Source of the DNA: Klebsormidium nitens
Taxonomy: Eukaryota > Streptophyta > Klebsormidiophyceae > Klebsormidiales > Klebsormidiaceae
Reading direction: 5' to 3'
DNA: 52,171 nucleotides
NCBI GenBank assembly: GCA_000708835.1
Contig: DF237553.1
Coordinates: 1-52,171 of the forward strand
In this document: one piece after another, positions 44,234-52,171 of the stretch
Position numbering within the stretch: position 1 is the first letter of the stretch
How the letters are laid out: every line of letters starts with the position of its first letter
Position numbers and translations under genes: made by a program
The notes under the pieces: model-generated
Databases searched by the model: none
Told to the model about the DNA's origin: nothing
Seen by the model: the letters and a program-made list of their open reading frames with translations, nothing else

Positions 44234-47200
44234 CTACCCAACAATCTCTTCCGTGACGGCGATGACCTCCTCCACCTCGACCTCCTCGTACTCGTAGTCC
44301 TCCTCGTCGTCGCTCTCGTCGCCGTCGCGCAGCGACCGCCGCAGCTCGCGCTCCTCCTCGTAAAACTTGTGCCAGTGCTCCTGCACAATTGCAGCGGACG
44401 GGCGAATCAGCGGCAATCCATGTACGACACGCAAAGGAGCGCAACTTCGAATCTCACATGCTTCCCAGTATTCAAACAAAGCACTGGACCTTTGAGGTCG
44501 ATATGCCAAAACTTCGACTCTCACTCGTTCCAGTAAACCTCTCCCCTAATGTCTAAACTCCAAAGATCACCACCGACTCCCGAAGCGTGTCGAAGGTAAT
44601 TGAAAATGCACTATAAAGTCTCAGTACAGGACTTGAGGAAACCAAACATCGTTGCGGCCGTCTGCACCTGCACACGTAAAAGAACAACTCCGATAGCCAT
44701 TGACAAGACGACATTCGTTTTTCAGGGCCGAGATTTCGTGCAAATAAACGATGGTGGCAGCCCTCACTTGTCGCGCCTTGAACTCGTCCATGAGCTGGCG
44801 CCGCTTTTCTAGTAGCTCCTTGTTCTGGCCCTGCTCCGCGGCCTCGTCCTCCTCCAGGTACTTCTTGCTTAGGTCCTTCAAGTTCTTCAAAATCTCCGCC
44901 TCCGTCGATGCGTCCAGCAGGCTCGCTGGCCGGGGCCGCCACAAAAACTGCAACGTGCCAGGGTGGGGTGGATTTCCAGGTCGTTTCTGGGTCTACTCAA
45001 ACGAAAGCGCTGAATTCACCGCAGCCAAGAGACACAGGCGGTAAAAAGAACGAGCGGTATCAGACAACCCGCTCGGAGTTGCTGTTTTCCAACCCGAAAG
45101 CGCACCCCGTTGAATTGGACGCCGTCATCGACAACCCACCAAGTGTTTGTGAAAGCCGCCCCTTTCAGACCTAAGCTTGAACTTGAATCGAACGGATCAG
45201 AATTCCTCTGTCGAACGCGAAGGTTTTCAGTGGGCTACCAAGCAAGCCGGCCAAAAAAGCCTCCCAGTCCAGCAACGTTCTCCACGCTCCCTCAGCCGGA
45301 GAGCGACGTCAGAGGGCAGGCGGTGCGACTGCTGACCTGGAAGAAGCGGTCGCGGGTGACGCGGTAGAGGAGCTTCCCCTGGAAGGACCACACCTGGAAC
45401 CCGTTCTCCATCGGCTGCACCGCTGTCACGCTCGTCGCCACGAACCTGTGCCACCACCCAGCACAGAAAACAATCAGACTAAAGTCGTGGCTTTTGAAGG
45501 CTGCTGCATGTAAGCTGAGTAAGCAGCAACAGTCCGCTGAGTGTCGGAAACGGGAGGACAGCATCTCGTGGGTGCTGTTCTAGCCAAGATTTAACACAAA
45601 CCTCTTGCCTGACTTCAAATCATCTCCTATTGCACATCAAAACCGGCACTCCTCAAAACGTTTGACCTTCTAGAGTACGCATGCGCAGACCCTATGTGGC
45701 AGAAGTGCGACTCGCTGTCTCCACTTCCTCTCATCCATCTTAAACCAGCTCAGAATGTTCCCCGATCATCAGCGCCAAGAGATCGATTGCAGAACAGAGA
45801 GCAGGCGTGGCTGGCTGCTGCGCTGACCTGCCGGTGGGGTCCCAGTCGACGTCGGTGGCCATGTAGTGCTCGCCGGTGGCCATGGTCTCCAGCTCGTCCA
45901 CGTTGAAGAACTCGAGCTGACCGTTGATGGCCTTCAGCCCCGCCAGCACGATGAACTTGCCCTGCGCACACCACCAGCAACCAGAGGCTCAGCCTCGCGC
46001 TCACCTTTGGAGTCCGAAAAACGATTGAGCGCAGAGCCTCAATCCCAGGGTAAGCAGAGAGCTTAGGCAGGGAATTTGAGATTTCCGTCAAGTATGTACT
46101 TGCTGTGCTCGTCAGTCTTGCTGGACGCGGATTCTAGCCAGATTGCCTCTTTTGGCAGACGTCTCCATGCAAATTTTAGTTTGTACCTTCAATCCGTAGC
46201 GCCAGATCTTGGCACATGGGACAGTTCTGTTGGAGAAGACGCCTCGCGAAAGCAAGCTAGTCCCGACAATGCCTACTTACTCTACACTGCCTTCAAAAAG
46301 ATCGACGGCCTTAACAAAGTCACTCCAATACGACTTGGGAGCTCACGTCCAGACTCGGACAGAGAGATAGCTTTCCTCTTCAAGCGCAGCCGCCCTTGAA
46401 CGAACACGTTCCGCGGCGCTTACCTGCGGCGACCAGTAGAGCGCGTTGGCCTGCTTGGCCTTGAGCGTGGTGAGCAGCGTCAGCTTGTCCTGCCCCGTCT
46501 TGGACTTCATGCTGTAGAAGCTGACGTCAGGGCGGGGGCCCTCCCCGTGGATCAGCGCAAAGCGGTGCCCCTTGGGCTCCCACGCGAAGGCAACCACCTT
46601 CTCGTTCTTGTTCTCAATCTCCAGAACCTGCGCCGACCAAAGCATAGTGTCAGCACTGTCACAAGTCCCACCTCCTCTGTGCTTCGAAATCTCGCTTAAA
46701 CTTTACACGAACCAAGTCAAACGAAACAATCGACTGTTGCAAGCAAAGAGACAGGATCTTTGAAACCCAGGCTGTCGAAAGAATACAAGTGAGAGGGCCA
46801 CGCTGTATCAAGAAGAAGAGTGATAAAGGAGGCGAAACGTTTGGCGGAGGGCCAACGCATTTTTTTTTTTTGGACAGACCTCAAGCATGCAACAATTGCT
46901 CCTTCTGCCTCGAAAGCTCCTTTCAGGACATCCAGATACTAATAGCATCAGACTTAATCATCTGACTGCCCAGCACGAGGTTCAGAAACACATGACAAAA
47001 TCCTGGCGGCCAACACTGGGCGTTACCTCGATGGGGATGTCCCGCTCCTTGATGCGGAACAGCTCGAAGCCGGGGTAGGTGCTCTTCTTGGTCTTGGTGT
47101 AGCGGTCCACCTTGACGGCCAGATACTCGCCCGCGGGGTGCCAGTACATCTTGCACTCGCTCACACTGCAAACACGCAAGCCTCCGCCACGTCAGATCTG

Positions 47201-50200
47201 CGGTGCTGTAAAGCAACTAGGCTCCTCACGGCCTATCACAGTAGCTCGTGGGTCTATTGACAGATATAGGTAAGGTGGGTGTCCGGGGGTCAGACTTGCC
47301 GCTCAAAAAGACAAACAACTCGGAGAATTTGTCTCGCAAGTGGCTGCGCTTAAGAGACACCAAAGCCTGAGACCCGGCGTACTGCCGAGCCCACAATCAA
47401 GGCCGCATAAATGAAATTATGTAGAGCGAAAAAGAGATTCACGCACGGACGGCTCGAACGCCCTTGTAAGTACCAAAAACAAGACGACAATGACAAGCAG
47501 TCATCTAACGGCTGACCTGAAGAGGTTCTTTTGGCGCAGTTCAACACGGGAGGGAATGGCGACGAGCGAGACGCGCGCGGGGTTGTTGCCGGACTGCGTC
47601 TCGGGGGTGTAGAGCGCCAGCAGCGGCTCCAGGGGGGACCAGCTGAAGCTCGCCACGCCCTCCGCCTTCACCGACTTCTTGTCCAACAGGCCTGCGCGGA
47701 AACGGAGCGGAAACAGCAATCAATCGGTGATTAACTCACGAGCAACGGGGGTAGAGGAAAATATGGCAGGGGGGGTAGAGTGCAACGGCGAACGATCAAG
47801 GAGCACTCAAATTCTGATCAAACAACATATCGCTCGATCCTGTCTGGTATCCTCTGATATCCTCTGAATATTGGCTGATAAAGAAAGATCGGAGACCGTT
47901 ATTGCCACAGAAACGAAGAGGCGACCTGCATTTCCCCCAGATACAACACCCGAGCGATCTGTTCCCAACGAAGGGCATCCTTGTCGACGGTATCATCAAC
48001 GCAACAACCTAGCTAAATCCAAGCGCTTTTCCAGACCGGACCTCAGCAAGGAGGTGGAAACGAGCTCCGAATCGCCGTGCCCGCTCACCCATGTCCTTGG
48101 TGTCGTAGACGCTAATCGCGTTCTTGCCCAGCCGCGCAAAGTACTTGTCCTCCTTGCCCCCCGCCCAGTGGAAGATGGGCCACTGGATGCCCGCCACGCC
48201 CGCCGCGCCCCCCACCGCAAAGTCGTTGGCGTTCCCCGCGATCTCGCGCAGCTTCTTGCCGCTGCGGATGTCCCAGATGGACAGCGTCACCTTCTGCGTG
48301 TCGCGCGGGTTGGCCGGCTCCTGGCTGCTGTACGTCACCAGGTACTTCTCGCCGGGGCTGAAGTCCAGCAAGCGCACCTGCGGGGCGAAGAAGTCGAGCG
48401 TCAATCGTTGAGCAAATGGTTCATATAATTTGGGCGACGCAAGCTTAAGGAAAGCCAAGCTAATATGTCCAGCGTGTCAAAGACGCCGACTTGCAAAAGA
48501 TCGTCGCCCAGATCGTTCAGAAAGTTGAGAGGTAGGGTACGTGAATAACAGACAAAACAGACGCAGTTGAGACAGGATCTTCGAAGCAAACAAGACTCGA
48601 ACCGACCCTCCTGATCCAGAACGTGCTCTAAGAAGCAGCATGCTAAATTCCAGCCGCAAATGCGTGCTCACCTGTGGATGTGCAAACCGCGCAAGCCTGC
48701 CCCAGCTCTCCCCTCCCCAGATGGCCGCTCCTGGTCGATGCACTGTTGCGATGTAGCTGCCAAGAGGCGACCACTGGACAAAGCTCTCCGTCCATACCTG
48801 CACAAAGAAAGGGAAAACAAACCGCTCAAAAACAGGAAAGCTGCCTCCCTGGGCCCGGGGCAAACGGCGGTGAACTTCTGATGGCAATTGCACACTCAAG
48901 TACTGGCGAGCTAATCGTAAATGTCACTTTCAGTCGATCTGTGCTGAGACTGGTGAATGCGCTGCTTACTAGCGGGTCATCAAGCGGAGCCTATTCGAAG
49001 AGGACCCGTGGCACGAGACCTTCAGGAGCTATGCGAAACCCTTCCTTTCGAGTGACGAGCAAGATCGAGGAGATCTTGTGCTATTTAAGGTTTTCGTTAA
49101 AACTGCTGTCGCTCCTCTGATACTCAGCTCGGAGTGTCTTGGCCTTGCCAGTGAGACGGAGAAGCAACGCCCCACTCAAAGGGTAGCCAAAACGTGCTTT
49201 ACCATCCCAGCCAAGCGCACCAGAGGTGCTTGAAGCAACATAGGGCGTCGGCATGGGGCAGCCCAAAGGGTTCAACCAAGCAAAACCTCAAGATGAAAGC
49301 CCTATCCAGCAACGTTTCCATTAGGAATAAATTGAAATCACGGTGGCTGGCCCTCTTACAGGTCGGTGGTACACAAGGTCCGGCTTTCCTAGCCGTGCAT
49401 CATTCCAGTACACCTCCGTTTCTGCTGCATATCGGATCACGAACTGGTCCCGCGCCCGTTCGTCTTGCAACCACCACAGCAAATCCTCCTGCAAAACATT
49501 TGATGCGAGAATTCTTGCAAAGAGTCCTGAGCATGCTCTGCTGAGAACCACTTACTTTGCAAACGGACAGAACGAGATTATTGAAGAGACACCGGCTGGT
49601 CTCTCGAATGCAACTTTCGATCGTACAACTACATTCTCCTCGCAAAGATCAGTAGGTTGCAAAAACCAGCCTACGCGATGAGCCCTTGCAATAGGGCCAC
49701 TCAAGCATGGGGCCGTTTGGCATACGGGTTGTGCTATCCGGAGTCCCAAGCCTAGCAAATCTGAACACAACCAAGTAACCGTCACAAATCGACAATCCAT
49801 GCCTGCCCTCATGCCGGCATGTGGCAGCAGGCTTTACCTTTGTCTGGTAGGGCTTCTTCTCAGGCGCCACGTACTGGTCAGGCACCTTGGAGTACTTGTC
49901 AAAGTCGTCGAACTTGGTGACCTTGAACACGTGGTTCTTGTCCAGCTTGTACTCGTCCGTCTGCTCCTTGGTCACGTCAGCCTCCTGCGCACACCACCGT
50001 CACTACTCAGCTTTAGACCTGACTGCACTCAGAAAGAGCCCCTCTAAAACAGTGTTATGAGAATAGGAATGAGTCCTTGTGGTGCGCTATGTGTAGAACT
50101 TGGCCGCTGCAAAAAACATTTGAAGGGCACAGGGAACACAGTCTCGATGATGGAAAACTACAGCCTTCGTTGGCTCAGCAGCTCTAAAAAACAGGTCCTG

Positions 50201-51807
50201 ATTGTTTGAACTATAAGCACCACCCAACAGTCAGACGCAGACCGTGATGCCAACCCGCTCGACCTCGCACATGAAGTTTCAAGAAAGTGCGTCGGGTGTC
50301 TTGCCTGCGGCGTGTTGTACTCGATGAACGCGTAACCCTTGGACTGCTTCGTCTCCTCATCGACCGGCATCCAGAGGCCGTTCTCGCGGATGGTGCCCGT
50401 CCGCGCAAAAATCTTGCGGATGACCCCCACCAGCTTCTCGTACTTCTCGGGGGGCACCTCCGGCAGATTGTCCACCACGATGATGTTCCCAAACCCGGAC
50501 TCCGTCTCCAGATCCGGCTCGTCGTCCTCCTCCTCATCACTGCAAACGTGTCAAAATGGGAGATGAGAGATCCGTGCCCTCTACTGGCATTGGGCGGGTC
50601 GGCGTCAGATAAAAGGAGGGATTGCACGGTTTCGGACTCCGGTGGCTTTGCCTCCTGCACGGAGATGGGAATTGCTTCTTGTGAAGCGCCACAGAGCCAC
50701 AGGAATACGAGTTTTGCAGCCTCGTTTGATGGCTCAATGCGGGGTGACTTTCTGAGACGCCAGAAAAGACAGCTTCACATTCAAAAACCAATCAGTGAAC
50801 CAGGAGCCATGCTGGAAGCGTTCATTGCTGAAGCCAGTCAAGTCAGACACACAGTGCGACTTTGGATGCTAGTGGGCCATTGCTGATGGCGCCCTATCGG
50901 GCTAGTTTCACTCACAGCTGATGCCCAGATAGGACAGGTCTGCACAGAATGACTAGCTCAAACTTGTAGGCTGAAATCCGAATGGCGTCTCTGTGCCAAA
51001 TGATGCATGTTCGGGCGGGCGCTGCCTAACATGCCTCTCCAGTAGTACACATGTTGCCACCTGCTTCATGGCTTCCCTTGGATTTAACAACCGTCTGTCT
51101 TGCTGCTCAACGCTTGTTGGTGCTTGGATCACAAGCTGGGCATGCGCTGCCCATGGCAAATGAGTGCTAGTCAATGAGCTGACGGGTGCAGATAAACCCT
51201 CTGGATACACCATTACCAGCACCCATTAAAACGCAGGTATATAGAAGGCCAGCAAATTCAAGCACACCAGAAACAAGTAGACAACGAATAGCAAATCGCC
51301 TGCCAGCCTTTCCCTGCTTGATTTTCGCCGCCAAAACCAATTGCAAGTGCAAATTGCCACAACTGATGTGTACTTTTTGACTAGACTCTTAGGGGAGCTT
51401 TAACTTGCCCCGTGAGCCTCATGCACCATCGAGAGCATGGGTTCTATTACATTTACTGGCCAGCCCGATGACCTGGCCGACAACATGGCAAACAGGCAGT
51501 CAAGCGACTCAGCAGCCGGAATTGGCCCTCGTTCAGGGCATTATACTTTCCCATTGACCACCTCAGTCTGTACGAGCCACTCCCAAGGACACAAGCGGAC
51601 TGAACAGCTCTCCTATACCACTACCAGGTATGGGTGCACGGAAGGCACCCCAGAGAAGCGGCGCCCCCACCTGTGAATGCCCAGGTCGTCCCCTGGTGGC
51701 AGCTGGATCTCATCAAGGTTCACTTGGCTCCAATCAATATCCAGAGTGATATCGTCTTTTGCGGCCACCTCATGGGGTGGCGTCGGCGGTGCCATCACGT
51801 CCGCCAT
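44234..51807 (-). CDS. EIF3B: Translation initiation factor eIF3 subunit b
   Basis: Scaffold subunit of cytosolic eIF3, which recruits the 40S ribosome and other factors during initiation. Thirteen exons close in frame to 716 residues (Arabidopsis: about 712): 51807-51671, 50539-50305, 49984-49838, 49488-49360, 48797-48672, 48377-48089, 47691-47517, 47165-47027, 46627-46424, 45961-45828, 45445-45337, 44947-44768, 44380-44234. An acidic N-terminus is followed by an RRM (about 64-145; RNP1-like KGYAFIEY at 113-120). A WD40-type beta-propeller follows (about 200-610), with SPGEKYLVTYSSQEPANPRD, WAGGKEDKYFARL, TKTKKSTYPGFELFRIKERDIPIEV, AFAWEPKGHRFA and GQLEFFNVDELETMAT. The C-terminal helical region ends in an acidic tail closing VTEEIVG. 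The intron at 49985-50304 is GC-AG. The first intron is the longest (1.13 kb). The start is the only ATG fitting the MADVM-type N-terminus. Confidence 0.97.
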
Positions 51808-52171
51808 CGTGGCTGAGCGATGGTGAATGAGCGAGCACCAATGACACTATAACTTGCTGAAATTGCTCGTCCTCAGGAATAGAATCGTACTTCAAAGCTG
51901 CTCCTTGTGGAGCCCCTTGAGATCAGATGATTCAAAGGAAGATCCAGCACCTCCACAGGCTTCAACTTCAAGGTTTCAAGCTTCACGAGCGCTGTTTATC
52001 GGAAATTATCCCAAATCTGAACAGCCTTCTTCCAACATCCCAGGACCCAAGTCATGCATCCCAAGTGAAGTCTGGCAGGTCGAAGGACTCCGGGGGGACT
52101 CCGGTAACGGAGCTTCAAGTGAAGCCAACGGAACCCGTCGTTACCATATACCGACTCACTTCGGAACTTAC
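51808..52171. other. Upstream region of eIF3b
   Basis: This region holds the eIF3b 5' leader and promoter, reading right to left. I see no exon of another gene before the window ends. Near the right edge there is a short repetitive segment, GGACTCCGG twice around 52087-52104. No promoter element can be assigned. Confidence 0.4.

Noticed and set aside
43759-44256. 165-codon plus-strand frame
   Set aside because: It has no motif, overlaps the eIF3b stop codon in antisense, and runs through palindromic-word-rich spacer.
1-52171. CRISPR arrays, rRNA, operons, Shine-Dalgarno sites
   Set aside because: No regularly spaced direct repeats or rRNA-like blocks were seen. The genes are spliced eukaryotic genes, so bacterial signals do not apply.

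Overview
This window looks like nuclear DNA from a photosynthetic eukaryote of the green lineage, most likely a streptophyte alga; a Klebsormidium-like genome would fit, but that is an inference. The reasons are intron-rich genes with GT-AG introns, GC-rich exons inside less GC-rich introns and spacers, and a plant-like gene set: starch synthase III with three CBM53 repeats, plant-type violaxanthin de-epoxidase, a DUF642 wall protein, and full-length MED17 and eIF3b. I rebuilt the gene models by hand from conserved motifs, splice sites and phase. All models close in frame except the 5' end of the DUF642 gene.

Layout: 1-1988 is gene-free and repeat-bearing (a 630-bp inverted-repeat element, a 30-bp perfect palindrome, a tandem duplication). 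A PTC7-like PP2C phosphatase (1989-5123, minus) is divergent from starch synthase III (5921-13527, plus). A 2-kb spacer follows. An IadA-type isoaspartyl dipeptidase (15588-19486, minus) is divergent from an unrecognised coiled-coil protein (20354-24545, plus). MED17 (25838-29968, plus) comes next, then a 3.2-kb spacer and a DUF642/proline-rich/PTGYG-repeat protein (33171-35384, plus). Violaxanthin de-epoxidase (36952-40601, minus) is divergent from a plastid SRPBCC/polyketide-cyclase-like protein (41107-43343, plus). eIF3b (44234-51807, minus) closes the window.

The genes form three head-to-head pairs with 505-867 bp between start codons (PP2C/SS3, IadA/coiled-coil, VDE/SRPBCC) and three tail-to-tail pairs whose spacers differ visibly in composition. 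SS3, VDE and the SRPBCC protein are predicted plastid proteins; MED17 (transcription) and eIF3b (translation) are housekeeping.

I found no mobile-element protein, CRISPR array, rRNA or convincing tRNA. The best leads are the IadA-type enzyme, which has Glu where the E. coli enzyme has its carboxylated metal-bridging Lys; the three CBM53 repeats of SS3, each split at the same place and phase by an intron; the DUF642 protein with a repetitive PTGYG tail; the inverted-repeat element near the left end; and two GC-AG introns.
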